Shown here in pieces: positions 34,045 to 42,489 of a stretch of 64,000 nucleotides of DNA. The notes beneath the pieces are model-generated. The model ran no database searches and was not told the origin of the DNA. It saw only the letters and a program-made list of their open reading frames with translations. The DNA comes from Firmicutes bacterium UBA2116 (GTDB lineage: Bacteria; Bacillota; Clostridia; Tissierellales; Sedimentibacteraceae), in the NCBI GenBank assembly GCA_002331025.1, contig DCYG01000012.1:1-64000 (forward strand). The letters run 5' to 3'. Numbering within the stretch: the stretch's first letter is position 1; every line of letters starts with the position of its first letter. Position numbers and translations under genes: made by a program.

Positions 34045-34893
34045 CTAAGCTTCGTATCCAAAAACCGTAATTTGATTTTTACCTGCCATACATATTTCAA
34101 TTTCTATAGCATCTAACTGCACAGTATTTCCAAGACCCAGACCGGTATGCGTTCCGACAAAGGATGTTTGTAAATTATTGATTACCTCCCAGGGGTCAGA
34201 TGCACCGCGTACCGCATTTGTAATATCATGTTCTATCGGATTGGTTAAATAGTTTGCAGATCCTATGATAGACAGACTTATTTGTTGTAATTCAATCCAA
34301 TCCACATTGGTATCCGGTCGCCAGTAAAGAATCATGGAACTGACACCTACAGCAAGAGTCAGGTTAAGACGGCAATAATATTTTATTATAACCTGTTCAA
34401 TTTCTAAATACTTGTATTGTGCCGGCAGCAAGCTGTATCCTAAGATAAGTCTTCCGCGGGTCTGATTAAGCAGGGCTGAGTTCAGAGAAGCCAGTGTCCC
34501 GTTGGAAAGCCCTGTTGCATTATTAACATTAGTGAAATCACTTCTGCCGTTATAGGCAGCTTGAACAGCGGTTACGGCACCTGAAGTATTACAAGATATT
34601 TCTTCATCAGAAGTACTCAGCTTAAGAGGATTACCGGATGTAAGCTTGTATTCTGAAGGAAAGGTCCGGCTTACAGTACCAAAGGGCTGTGTTATCCTCA
34701 GAGATAAAAAATCCATATCATCATCGCTGAATAAAATGGATGCTGCCAACGGAGCGGATACCTGAACAGAGGTGAGATAAATACTCTTTTGCGGTTCCGG
34801 TGTCCAAAGAATTGTCTTTGAAGATTGCATACCCAAGCTGTAATAATTGATTACATCGGAGCTTCCCTTTATAGTTAACAATATTTGTTCCAT
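34045..34893 (-). CDS. Uncharacterised surface-type protein with split WTP/GKSIYLT domain
   Basis: Protein of 282 residues, mostly predicted beta-strand, no signal peptide. Residues about 25-95 (ILWTPEPQKSIYLTSVQVSA, then FLSLRITQPFGTVSRTFPSE) are homologous to the whole of the next upstream gene product, and both end in GYE(A/L). Between these parts this protein carries about 150 extra residues (IEQVIIKYYCRLNLTLAVGV and others). It is the last gene of a four-gene cluster that includes DUF4183 proteins, so a spore-surface or appendage role is likely but unproven. ATG follows AGGAGA. Confidence 0.6.
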   Translation of the reverse strand: MEQILLTIKGSSDVINYYSLGMQSSKTILWTPEPQKSIYLTSVQVSAPLAASILFSDDDMDFLSLRITQPFGTVSRTFPSEYKLTSGNPLKLSTSDEEISCNTSGAVTAVQAAYNGRSDFTNVNNATGLSNGTLASLNSALLNQTRGRLILGYSLLPAQYKYLEIEQVIIKYYCRLNLTLAVGVSSMILYWRPDTNVDWIELQQISLSIIGSANYLTNPIEHDITNAVRGASDPWEVINNLQTSFVGTHTGLGLGNTVQLDAIEIEICMAGKNQITVFGYEA

Positions 34894-34924
34894 TATATCT
34901 CTCCTTTAGTTGCATGTTAATGCA

Positions 34925-35296
34925 TCAAAGCTCATAGCCCAGAAGGGTAATATTGACTGTTCCCGCACTGCCTGTTGTAACGGAGATTACCTCATCGGGA
35001 TTAAATTCAACCGGGGATGGAAAGCTCAGGCCATAGGTGGCGAGAGCAGTGGTAAGAGCTATCGACATAAAGGTGTCGTTACTTCCTCTGCTTAACTGGA
35101 CAACCATCGGGGCAGGGGCAGAAGACTGCAGTGCAGTGAGATAAATGCTTTTACCGGCACCGGGTGTCCATATAGGTGTATTTGTCTGAAGTGTGGTAAA
35201 GGTTCGGAACAAGACAATATCAGACGGATATTCTCTTGTTAATAATGGATCTTCTAAATTAAAAACGATACTCATAAGTTTTGTATTAACGCCCAT
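34925..35296 (-). CDS. Small beta-rich protein, paralogue of the downstream gene
   Basis: Protein of 123 residues (PIWTPGAGKSIYLTALQSSA at about residues 38-57, C-terminus VNITLLGYEL). It aligns over its full length with the outer parts of the 282-residue neighbour, so it represents the minimal form of this domain. No cysteines, no signal peptide, many Thr/Ser: typical of self-assembling surface, coat or phage-structural proteins. ATG 35296 follows AGGAG; spacing to the neighbours is 24 and 31 bp, so it is cotranscribed. Confidence 0.6.
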   Translation of the reverse strand: MGVNTKLMSIVFNLEDPLLTREYPSDIVLFRTFTTLQTNTPIWTPGAGKSIYLTALQSSAPAPMVVQLSRGSNDTFMSIALTTALATYGLSFPSPVEFNPDEVISVTTGSAGTVNITLLGYEL

Positions 35297-35320
35297 AGAT
35301 AAAACTCCTATAAATATATT

Positions 35321-36031
35321 TTATACCTGACATATTTTACACCCAACCCCTGAGGCAATACCAAGATCAGCCGGTTCGTTCCGGCAGAAGCAGCCTGTGA
35401 TATCCAACACAAGAACTGCGGTATCCGATTTTCTCAGCACATCAATTTTCCAGAGGATTTCACCGCATGATATTTCTGCTGCTCCATGAGAAATATGGAT
35501 GACTTTTATACATTTGATATAATCAATGAATAAAAGATATTTTATCAGAAAACAAGACATGGTATTGACATCCGGATCAGATATTCTTATTTCCACCCTC
35601 CATGTATTGATTTCATAAGCAGCTGCGTTTGCAGGGCCTGAGATTATATTTTGAGCAGGCTTTAACCTCCGGACGGCATTGTCTGCACAGACCGGACAAC
35701 CGCCGGGAATTATGAAGGAAGGAGGGGGTACTTCAAAAATAATAAAGGAAATAATAATGGGAGAATCCTTTATAGGGACATCCTCGGTTTTAAGAGTGAG
35801 AATGCCTTTTTGAATTTCATAATTAACCCTCGGCTGCAGCACTCCGTTAATAAATAATTCGTAATAAGAGACATCATCGGGATCAAGAATGCCCCTGCTG
35901 CCATATTTGATTAATTCATCATCATTTGTATAAACTTTTTTGACTCCGTCGGACAGAGTATTATATTGATAGATATCTGCTTTTAATATATTCTTTTTCC
36001 GGTTTAAGGAATGCATGCTATCTTCAATCAT
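35321..36031 (-). CDS. DUF4183-like protein with cysteine-containing C-terminal domain
   Basis: Protein of 236 residues. The N-terminal ~100 residues resemble DUF4183 (YYELFINGVLQPRVNYEIQK and a final beta-hairpin), the domain found in exosporium/spore-surface proteins of Bacilli and Clostridia. A CPVCADN motif at about residue 112 links it to a second beta domain of about 100 residues that ends in GCFCRNEPADLG and CKICQV, so six cysteines could form disulfides or bind metal. I start at ATG 36031, five bases after GAGGTGG. Second gene of the cluster. Confidence 0.6.
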   Translation of the reverse strand: MIEDSMHSLNRKKNILKADIYQYNTLSDGVKKVYTNDDELIKYGSRGILDPDDVSYYELFINGVLQPRVNYEIQKGILTLKTEDVPIKDSPIIISFIIFEVPPPSFIIPGGCPVCADNAVRRLKPAQNIISGPANAAAYEINTWRVEIRISDPDVNTMSCFLIKYLLFIDYIKCIKVIHISHGAAEISCGEILWKIDVLRKSDTAVLVLDITGCFCRNEPADLGIASGVGCKICQV

Positions 36032-36108
36032 AGTGACCACCTCAAAAAATTACATATTTTATTATAAGAAAGGGAATGTGCAATTACAGCACATCCCGAA
36101 TTTGATAA

Positions 36109-36489
36109 TTAAGTTGTTACTGTTGTGTCAGAATCAGATATTGGTGCAAAATTAGTTACAATCAGAGTAATCGGTGCTTGTACCGGTATTGTTTCCGCAT
36201 CAGTAACAGTAACCTGAGAACCGTCACCACTAACGGTATACAGGCTGGATTGCTGCAATACACCATTTACAAACAACATATAATATCCATTGTCTGCGAC
36301 AGCAGTCGTAAGATTACCGAGCATGATATCACCGGCATCGTTTATAAACTTAGTTGCCGGGATAACAAGAGTATCGTCTGTTCTGTCCACTTCTTCCAAC
36401 AGGTAGAAATACCTTATAATTTCCGGATTGATTTCAACATCAGTTGTAGTTGCAGCATCAATTGCAAGTTTAAATAATTGTATAGCCAT
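36109..36489 (-). CDS. DUF4183 domain protein
   Basis: Protein of 126 residues, a clear DUF4183 member: LFKLAIDAATTTDVEINPEI, RYFYLLEEVD, DAGDIMLG, YYMLFVNGVLQQSSLYTVS, VPVQAPITLIVTNFAP. The family is common in endospore formers, where it is found on spore or cell surfaces. It is the first gene of the cluster and lies 77 bp before the next. The ribosome binding site is weak (GAAGGGCG). Confidence 0.75.
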   Translation of the reverse strand: MAIQLFKLAIDAATTTDVEINPEIIRYFYLLEEVDRTDDTLVIPATKFINDAGDIMLGNLTTAVADNGYYMLFVNGVLQQSSLYTVSGDGSQVTVTDAETIPVQAPITLIVTNFAPISDSDTTVTT

Positions 36490-36660
36490 TTTCCGCGCGC
36501 CCTTCTATTTTATTTGTAAATTGCTTTACACCTTAGTATATTGTACAAGGTATCGATTTGTTACAAATTTCGGCAGATATAAACAAAAGACACGCACTAA
36601 TTTCAGAAACTGGTGCATATGCCCCTGATTTCCAGATGATAGATTTTCACGACATGAGGT
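36490..36660. other. Divergent region between DUF4183 cluster and Cfr-like gene
   Basis: It should hold the promoter of the DUF4183 cluster on the minus strand (a GTAC..ATATAC-like segment near 36530-36545), but I cannot assign a sporulation sigma factor with confidence. No gene. Confidence 0.3.
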
Positions 36661-36672
36661 TGCCGCCGTAAG

Positions 36673-36701
36673 TTGACAGCTGATTATTTTTTGTGTATAA
36701 T
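36673..36701 (+). promoter_or_regulatory. Promoter of the Cfr-like leader
   Basis: TTGACA (36673-36678), 17 bp, TATAAT (36696-36701). It is a perfect sigma-A promoter and lies 304 bp before the methyltransferase start, so the transcript has a leader of about 300 nt. Confidence 0.8.
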
Positions 36702-36735
36702 ATTTTAATTGCAGAGAAAAAAGGAGTAGTCACTT

Positions 36736-36765
36736 ATGTTGCATAGCATTCGCATCAGAAAATAA
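36736..36765 (+). CDS. Leader peptide MLHSIRIRK of the Cfr-like gene
   Basis: A nine-codon frame, ATG 36736 to TAA 36763-36765, sits nine bases after AAGGAG and about 30 nt into the transcript. The position, the good ribosome binding site and the downstream hairpins are as expected for a ribosome-stalling leader peptide of antibiotic-inducible genes. The basic RIRK end is noteworthy, but the stalling role is inference. Confidence 0.6.
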   Translation: MLHSIRIRK

Positions 36766-36784
36766 GGCAATAAAAAAGCAGTTT

Positions 36785-36950
36785 CCCATTTTAACGTGGG
36801 CCTCTTGTCATGCCTGTTTTGTGAATGTATGCACAGCAAACATGTGACTTTAAGACATAGCTTATAAAACTATGCCTTAGTTTTGTTGTATTATTACTCG
36901 CATTATATATGCAGGTCAATGCTCACGTTGAGAACAGACCTGCATTTTTT
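36785..36950 (+). promoter_or_regulatory. Attenuator with terminator hairpin in the Cfr-like leader
   Basis: Downstream of the leader peptide come a weak CCCA/TGGG stem (36785-36800), an AAGACATAG/CTATGCCTT stem (36852-36878, one mismatch) and a strong terminator GCAGGTC (36911-36917) / GACCTGC (36937-36943) followed by ATTTTTTATT. The terminator is 60 bp before the methyltransferase start, so transcription must pass it for expression. This suggests ribosome-mediated attenuation responsive to ribosome-targeting drugs. Confidence 0.65.
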
Positions 36951-37005
36951 ATTGCTTTTTTATTATTAATTGACCGGAGAAATTGATAAGGAAGTGAAAT
37001 AAAAA

Positions 37006-37986
37006 ATGAAAAAATCAAACAAATATACTCCTATTGATATATGGAATGATCCATATAGATTTACCTACAAAGAAATAATGGAAGTCATTGGCGAAAGTGA
37101 AGCGAAAGCCTTATACTCGTCACTATATAAGCATTCACCAAAAAAGAAATACCGGACTATGTCGCTGAAAACAGTATACAAGGACTGCGACACCGAAAAA
37201 TATGTTTTTGAACTGTCAGACGGCAAGTGTATCGAAACGGTTTTTATTAAACGGCGGGATGGCGGAACAGCATGTGTGAGTACACAAGTCGGTTGTTCTG
37301 TGGGTTGTATCTTCTGCGAGTCCGGGAGGAACGGTTTTGTGCGCAACCTTACACCGTCAGAAATAGTGCAGCAGGTTGTATTACTGCGGCGAAAAGTAAA
37401 TCGTATCGTTTTTATGGGTATGGGAGAGCCGTTATTCAACTACAACAACTTTATAAAGGCAATTCACATTCTGAGGGACAGAAACGGTATGAACTTTCCC
37501 ACAGACGGTATAACTGTATCAACCGTCGGTCCGGCTGAACAACTGAAAAAATTGCGTGAGGAACATCTTAAAATTCAGTTGACCATATCCCTTCACGCAG
37601 CAACACAGGCTGCAAGAAACCGTATTATACCCAATATGCACATACACGATATTAATGATGTTGTTAATGGAGCATTGTCTTATGCCGAACGGCACAACCG
37701 GAAAGTCGTATTCGCGTATTTGCTTTTGCAGGGAATAAATGACAAGCCCTCTGATGTGCGCCAACTGGTAAAGTGGTTCGGCGGAAAAAATGTCATGCTC
37801 AATCTGCTTGAATATAATCCTACAAGCAATACGCAAATTAAAAAGCCGGCAAAACATGAAATGGCTGCATTCAAGCAGCAGCTGGAACGAGCCGGACTTG
37901 AAGTTACAATGAGAATTTCCCATGGCAGGAAAATTAAAGCTGCTTGCGGACAGCTGGCTAATAAATACAATAAAATAATTGAGTAA
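37006..37986 (+). CDS. Cfr/RlmN-family radical SAM 23S rRNA methyltransferase
   Basis: Radical SAM enzyme of 326 residues. The cluster motif is C97-x3-C101-x2-C104 (STQVGCSVGCIFCESG), followed by RNGFVRNLTPSEI and GMGEPLFN; the conserved C-terminal Cys that carries the methyl is C314 in AACGQL. The family methylates A2503 of 23S rRNA at C2 (RlmN, housekeeping) or C8 (Cfr, multidrug resistance). It is shorter than typical RlmN and differs from it in many family positions, and it has an attenuator-type leader, which fits an inducible resistance or ribosome-protection gene rather than housekeeping rlmN. The C2 versus C8 question cannot be settled by eye. Confidence 0.75.
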   Translation: MKKSNKYTPIDIWNDPYRFTYKEIMEVIGESEAKALYSSLYKHSPKKKYRTMSLKTVYKDCDTEKYVFELSDGKCIETVFIKRRDGGTACVSTQVGCSVGCIFCESGRNGFVRNLTPSEIVQQVVLLRRKVNRIVFMGMGEPLFNYNNFIKAIHILRDRNGMNFPTDGITVSTVGPAEQLKKLREEHLKIQLTISLHAATQAARNRIIPNMHIHDINDVVNGALSYAERHNRKVVFAYLLLQGINDKPSDVRQLVKWFGGKNVMLNLLEYNPTSNTQIKKPAKHEMAAFKQQLERAGLEVTMRISHGRKIKAACGQLANKYNKIIE

Positions 37987-38008
37987 ACAGTGCCGGTTAC
38001 AAAGTTGC

Positions 38009-38053
38009 AGAGCCAATAACTATGAGTAAAATCACAGTTATTGGCTCTTTATA
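38009..38053. terminator. Bidirectional terminator
   Basis: AGAGCCAATAACT (38009-38021) pairs with AGTTATTGGCTCT (38036-38048), followed by TTATAAT. It separates the convergent Cfr-like and ABC genes. Confidence 0.8.
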
Positions 38054-38063
38054 ATGATTATTT

Positions 38064-39800
38064 TTATGCCCCTAATTTCCAGCCGATGGATTTTTCACGC
38101 ATGCTTACAAAATCAGCATAAATACCTCCGGACTTCATCAATTCCTGATGAGTGCCCCTCTGAACTATTTTCCCCTGATCCAGCACCAGTATCTGGTCGG
38201 CATTCTGCACCGTCTTGAGCCTGTGGGCAATCATGATGATGGTCTTGCCTCTGGTAAGCTGTGCGATGGCGTCCTGGAGCAGAGATTCATTTTCAGGGTC
38301 CACATTGGCAGTTGCCTCGTCCAAAATAATTATGGGAGCATCCTTTAATAAAGCTCTGGCGATGGATATACGCTGTTTTTCTCCGCCTGAAATAGTTGCG
38401 CCTCCTTCACCTACAACAGTGTCATATCCCTGAGGCAGGGCGCTGATGAAGTCGTGACAGCACGCTCTTTTAGCCGCTTCTGCTACCTCTGCCATAGTGG
38501 CGTCAGGCTTGCCGAATTTTATGTTGTTAGCAATGGTGTCGTTAAAGAGATATACATTCTGAAATACCATGCTGAAATTTGCAAGCAGACTGTCCAGCGT
38601 GTAATCACGCACATCCATGTTTCCCAGTGTAATTTTGCCGCTGTCCACATCCCAGAAGCGTGATATTAAGCTTGTGAGAGTTGTTTTCCCTCCTCCTGAC
38701 GGTCCCACGATGGCAGTCGTAGTACCCTCGGGTATTTCAAAGGATACATCATCTATTACCTTCTTGTTTTCATATCGGAAGTCTACATTCTCTCCCTTTA
38801 TGGTGCATGATTCAGGCCTGATTGCCTTACCGTCTATGTCCATGACAGGAGTTTCAAACACCTTGTTTATTTTGTCCATGGAGAGATCAAGCACTCTTAA
38901 GAGTGAGCTGTAATTTCCCGCAGAGTCCAGCTGTGCATACACCATGAATGATGAAATAACAAGCAGCAGGCAGTTTATGAGCTCCATGGTTCCGCTTAGA
39001 TACAGCGATACAGCAAGATATATCATGGCAATGCCGAAAAGCTTGAGAACTATGCTCTGCATGCACATGTACGGTACAAATGTTTTTTCCAGACCTATAT
39101 TTATTTCTTCATTTTCCTTTATGGCAAGGTCAACCGTCTTGTTGGCTTCCTTGTCCAGATTGTATGAGCGCACCACTCCTATACCCTGTACATATTCCAG
39201 AACAGATGCAACCAGTCGGGTGTCGGATTTAGTCTTGAGAGGAGATACCTCGTGAGATTTTTTCTGCAGCAGAGCATTGATGCCGAAGAATACAGCAATA
39301 CCAATTATGAGCAGTAAACCTATGCGCCAATCATAAAACAAAATAGCAAGAGTGAACATAGCAGTTGTCAATATACCCTGAGTGGTGAGCATAATCACCC
39401 TTGTGGCAACATCCTGCAGATTTTCGGCAGTGTTGGTTGTGACAGAGGTTATGTCACCGATGCTGTTGTCATTGAAATATCCCATGGGCATGTATTTGAG
39501 ACGCTCGCCTATTTCCACACGCTTGTCGGTGGATACGGTATATCCTCCGACAGTCTGCTTCATGGTATAGCTGCTGCGGGTCAGAGCACAGCCGAGGATG
39601 CTTATGAGCATGACGCCGAGAGATGACCACACAGTCTGCATAGTTACATTTCCGTTTATAACAGCTTCAAGCACTATGGCAATCGCCGGAATCCTCAGCG
39701 CCTCAAATACGGCATGTATCAGTGAAAGTCCCAGAGACTGATAAAACAATCGGCTCTGATCACCGCTGAACTTAAAGAATTTTCTGAATATACCTATCAT
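38064..39800 (-). CDS. ABC exporter half-transporter B (locus 2)
   Basis: Half transporter of 578 residues with six helices (about 1-300) and an ATPase domain with Walker A GPSGGGKTT, signature ISGGEKQR (Ile instead of Leu at the first place) and Walker B IIILDEAT. I start at ATG 39800, seven bases after AGGAGG; a longer frame would run 20 codons through the upstream gene. It overlaps that gene by 4 bp. It parallels the second half-transporter of locus 1 in order and layout but is clearly a diverged paralogue. Confidence 0.85.
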   Translation of the reverse strand: MIGIFRKFFKFSGDQSRLFYQSLGLSLIHAVFEALRIPAIAIVLEAVINGNVTMQTVWSSLGVMLISILGCALTRSSYTMKQTVGGYTVSTDKRVEIGERLKYMPMGYFNDNSIGDITSVTTNTAENLQDVATRVIMLTTQGILTTAMFTLAILFYDWRIGLLLIIGIAVFFGINALLQKKSHEVSPLKTKSDTRLVASVLEYVQGIGVVRSYNLDKEANKTVDLAIKENEEINIGLEKTFVPYMCMQSIVLKLFGIAMIYLAVSLYLSGTMELINCLLLVISSFMVYAQLDSAGNYSSLLRVLDLSMDKINKVFETPVMDIDGKAIRPESCTIKGENVDFRYENKKVIDDVSFEIPEGTTTAIVGPSGGGKTTLTSLISRFWDVDSGKITLGNMDVRDYTLDSLLANFSMVFQNVYLFNDTIANNIKFGKPDATMAEVAEAAKRACCHDFISALPQGYDTVVGEGGATISGGEKQRISIARALLKDAPIIILDEATANVDPENESLLQDAIAQLTRGKTIIMIAHRLKTVQNADQILVLDQGKIVQRGTHQELMKSGGIYADFVSMREKSIGWKLGA

Positions 39801-41581
39801 GCAAGCACCTCCTGTGCATCCGTATCCATGCTGTCCTTGGCAGAGCTGTGAGCAACCCACATGTTTTTATAAAGCAAAGATGTTTCCAGCAGCTCATTGT
39901 GTGTTCCCTGTGCCGATACTCGGCCGTTATCTATTACCACAATATTATCGGAATCGGTGATCGTAGAAAGACGGTGAGCAATGACGATGAGAGTCTTGCC
40001 TTCCACCAGCTTTGATACAGCCGTCTGTATAACAGCCTCATTCTCCGGGTCCGTATATGCTGTAGCCTCATCCAGAATTATAATCGGCGCATCCTTGAGC
40101 ATAGCCCGGGCAATAGTTATACGCTGACGTTCGCCGCCGGACAGATGACCGCCCGCACCGCCCGCACAGGTTTCATATCCGTGCTCAAGCTGCACGATAA
40201 AGTCGTGGCATCCGCTCCGACGAGCTGCCTGTTCCACCTCTTCATCACTTGCCGAGGGCTTGCCCATACGGATGTTTTCACGTATGCTCTCATCAAACAG
40301 GTAATTGTCCTGAGCGACGTATGCCACCATGCTGTTGAGCTGAGAAAGGGGTATGTCCTGCACATTTGTGCCGCCTATGGTGATTTTTCCGCTGCCTGCA
40401 TCCCAGAGTGACGCAATAAGTTTGGCAATAGTGGATTTCCCTCCTCCTGAAGGACCCACCAGAGCAGTGACACCGCCTGCGGGTATTTTGAGATTGATTC
40501 CCTTCAGCACTGTTTTTTCCGTCTTTTTCTTATTTTTATTGTAAGCAAAGCTTACATTTTCAAGACTGATATCATAGCCGTTCACACTTGCATCAGCAGC
40601 AGGACGCTTGAGATCAGGCTGCGTAAGAATGCTTGTAATTTCATTTACGATTGTATGCACCTTGCCTATATCATCCGTATAGCTCATGGTTGTGATGAGA
40701 GGTCCCATAACACCGAGAGACAAAATGATTGCCACAAGGAATGTATCAACAGGCAGACTGCCGTTCATGTAAAGCAAAGTTCCTATGGGCAGCACACTTA
40801 CCAGCACCGCCGGGAACACGGACATCGCCGCAGAAAAAAACGGAAGTGTGGAGCGCATCCAGTCTATGGCAGAAGCGGCAGCTTCCCTTGCCGCGGTTGT
40901 GAATTTCTCATAAGAAGAAGCCGACTGGTTGAATGCCTTTATAACCTCGATGCCGCCTATATATTCCACCGCAACATCATTGAGCTTCTTGTTTTTCTCA
41001 ACGTAGTTTTTAAAGCGCTTTTCATATCCTCTCATCATGCCTAAGTAGCATAATATACCGAGGGGCAGTGTAGCCAGGGCAGCCAGTGCCATGCGCCGAT
41101 CCAGCGCAAAAAGATATATCACGGTGGCGACAGACACCAATACGTTGCCTCCCATTTCCGGCACCACGTGAGCCAGCGTAGTTTCTATGCTGTCCACACG
41201 CTCAACCAGTATGTTTTTCAGCCTCCCCGACGGAGTGTCCAGCAGATATCCCATGGGAAGTACGGTGAGTTTTTTTGTCAGTCTCACCCTGACCTCTGAT
41301 ATTACCGCAAATGTAGATTTGTGAGACAAGGTTGTGGAAATCCCGTGGAACAAATAACGCAGAAGCCATGCCCCGGCAGCAAAGATGCAGTAAAAACCGT
41401 AAAAGCTCATTGCGGCTTCACCGCTGAGCAGTGCAATCACAATTTGTGCCACACAGAAATACGGCACCATCCCGCACGCCACACCCAATGTGGCAAATAT
41501 CAGCGATGCGGCATATCCTCCCTTGTGAGGGGAAGCAAATTCCCACAGCCACGATACTGTTCCCCTTGAATCCTGATTCAT
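39797..41581 (-). CDS. ABC exporter half-transporter A (locus 2)
   Basis: Half transporter of 594 residues; the membrane part contains DTPSGRLKNILVERVDSIET, similar to the corresponding subunit of locus 1, and the ATPase part has GPSGGGKST, LSGGERQR and IIILDEAT. It forms a heterodimer with the next gene (ATGA overlap). It starts at ATG 41581 behind AGGAGG and is preceded by a GTTAG-N6-CTAAC operator, 26 bp upstream. The pairing with a TetR gene directly upstream suggests substrate-induced export. Confidence 0.85.
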   Translation of the reverse strand: MNQDSRGTVSWLWEFASPHKGGYAASLIFATLGVACGMVPYFCVAQIVIALLSGEAAMSFYGFYCIFAAGAWLLRYLFHGISTTLSHKSTFAVISEVRVRLTKKLTVLPMGYLLDTPSGRLKNILVERVDSIETTLAHVVPEMGGNVLVSVATVIYLFALDRRMALAALATLPLGILCYLGMMRGYEKRFKNYVEKNKKLNDVAVEYIGGIEVIKAFNQSASSYEKFTTAAREAAASAIDWMRSTLPFFSAAMSVFPAVLVSVLPIGTLLYMNGSLPVDTFLVAIILSLGVMGPLITTMSYTDDIGKVHTIVNEITSILTQPDLKRPAADASVNGYDISLENVSFAYNKNKKKTEKTVLKGINLKIPAGGVTALVGPSGGGKSTIAKLIASLWDAGSGKITIGGTNVQDIPLSQLNSMVAYVAQDNYLFDESIRENIRMGKPSASDEEVEQAARRSGCHDFIVQLEHGYETCAGGAGGHLSGGERQRITIARAMLKDAPIIILDEATAYTDPENEAVIQTAVSKLVEGKTLIVIAHRLSTITDSDNIVVIDNGRVSAQGTHNELLETSLLYKNMWVAHSSAKDSMDTDAQEVLA

Positions 41582-41606
41582 ATATAATTCCTCCTGTAAT
41601 GTATTT

Positions 41607-41624
41607 GGTTAGCGAAAACTAACC
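41607..41624. promoter_or_regulatory. Operator GGTTAG-CGAAAA-CTAACC of ABC locus 2
   Basis: Palindrome with 6-bp arms (41607-41612, 41619-41624), in the 63-bp gap between the TetR and ABC genes. It shares the GTTAG-N6-CTAAC frame with the operator of ABC locus 1 (33214-33229). Confidence 0.6.
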
Positions 41625-41644
41625 TATTGTTAAAAAATTTAGGA

Positions 41645-42256
41645 CTATTTCAGCCCTAAAATTGTATCCCAGCCGGCACTGTAAAACTTATTCAAAATCC
41701 TGACATACTCCAACGCACGCTCTCTCGGCATATCATGCGCCACCGTTTCAAATATGCCGTAATAAAAGGCACCGGAAAGAATGTGGTTCATATCATCCTC
41801 AACAACCGGTATCTCGTGTCCCAGACTGCGCATAGCACTTATGAACCTCTGCGTGTGTTCTATTTCTATCTCCAGCAGGCTGTCAATATAGTACTCATAC
41901 TCTGTTCCGGCAGAATGACATACCACTAATTTAAATGCATCAAAATGATCATAAATATAATTCACAAATTCATCCAGAGCCCTGCTCGTATAATCATGCA
42001 TCTGTTCTTCCTTATACTTTGCAGGAAATTCCTCAAACTCACGCTGCACCAAAGTATACCAATCCCTCAGATACTTAGCCGGTCCCTCAACAAGCGCCCC
42101 GAACAAAGCCTCCTTGTCGGGATAACACCCATATATAGCCCCGGTAGTAACCCCAGCCTTCTGAGCAATGCTCCGAAGCGAAGCGTTTTTAAAGCCTTTT
42201 TCCAGAAATTCTGCCTTCCCGGCATCCAGGATACGGTTTTGAGTAGATTCATCCAT
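41645..42256 (-). CDS. TetR-family regulator of efflux locus 2
   Basis: Regulator of 203 residues with a typical N-terminal domain (KAEFLEKGFKNASLRSIAQK, AGVTTGAIYGCYPDKEALFG). ATG 42256 is nine bases after GGGAGG; upstream in-frame codons are not conserved. It is directly upstream of two ABC genes on the same strand. Its own upstream region contains a 32-bp palindrome (42280-42311). Similar in layout, not identical in sequence, to the TetR at 33298-33921. Confidence 0.85.
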   Translation of the reverse strand: MDESTQNRILDAGKAEFLEKGFKNASLRSIAQKAGVTTGAIYGCYPDKEALFGALVEGPAKYLRDWYTLVQREFEEFPAKYKEEQMHDYTSRALDEFVNYIYDHFDAFKLVVCHSAGTEYEYYIDSLLEIEIEHTQRFISAMRSLGHEIPVVEDDMNHILSGAFYYGIFETVAHDMPRERALEYVRILNKFYSAGWDTILGLK

Positions 42257-42279
42257 AGGTTGACACCTCCCTTGAAAGA

Positions 42280-42311
42280 GATATAACACTGTTATATAAC
42301 GGTGTTATATC
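42280..42311. promoter_or_regulatory. Palindromic operator upstream of TetR (locus 2)
   Basis: GATATAACAC (42280-42289) and GTGTTATATC (42302-42311) flank a second small palindrome, GTTATATAAC (42291-42300). A nested palindrome in front of a TetR gene is typical for autoregulation. Confidence 0.65.
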
Positions 42312-42377
42312 ATGAGTAAGGGGTGGTTGTCAAGAGGAAATTCCAATGTCAAAAACCGGAGAAAATCGGTTTTCAGG

Positions 42378-42422
42378 TCGCTTTCTCCTTCAATTACGGG
42401 CGCAAATGCATTAAACTACTGA
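42378..42422 (+). pseudogene. 3' stub of a LytTR regulator gene
   Basis: The last 14 codons read SLSPSITGANALNY and stop at TGA 42420-42422. They match the C-terminus of the LytTR protein encoded at 8327-9007 (SLSLSITGVNAFNY), and the DNA from here into the DUF1659 gene is similar to the corresponding stretch there. So the duplicated block was cut inside the LytTR gene, leaving this stub in front of DUF1659/DUF2922. Confidence 0.8.
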
Positions 42423-42489
42423 TGTTCCGCCACAGCTTGTCACATTTTTGCAGCTTGCGTGTATTATGGGTGCGAAGGGAGGTGATATT

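Noticed and set aside
34045..36489. The DUF4183-type cluster as a prophage tail module
   Set aside because: Sizes and beta-rich composition would fit, but there are no terminase, portal, capsid or lysis genes nearby, and two members resemble DUF4183, known from spore surfaces.
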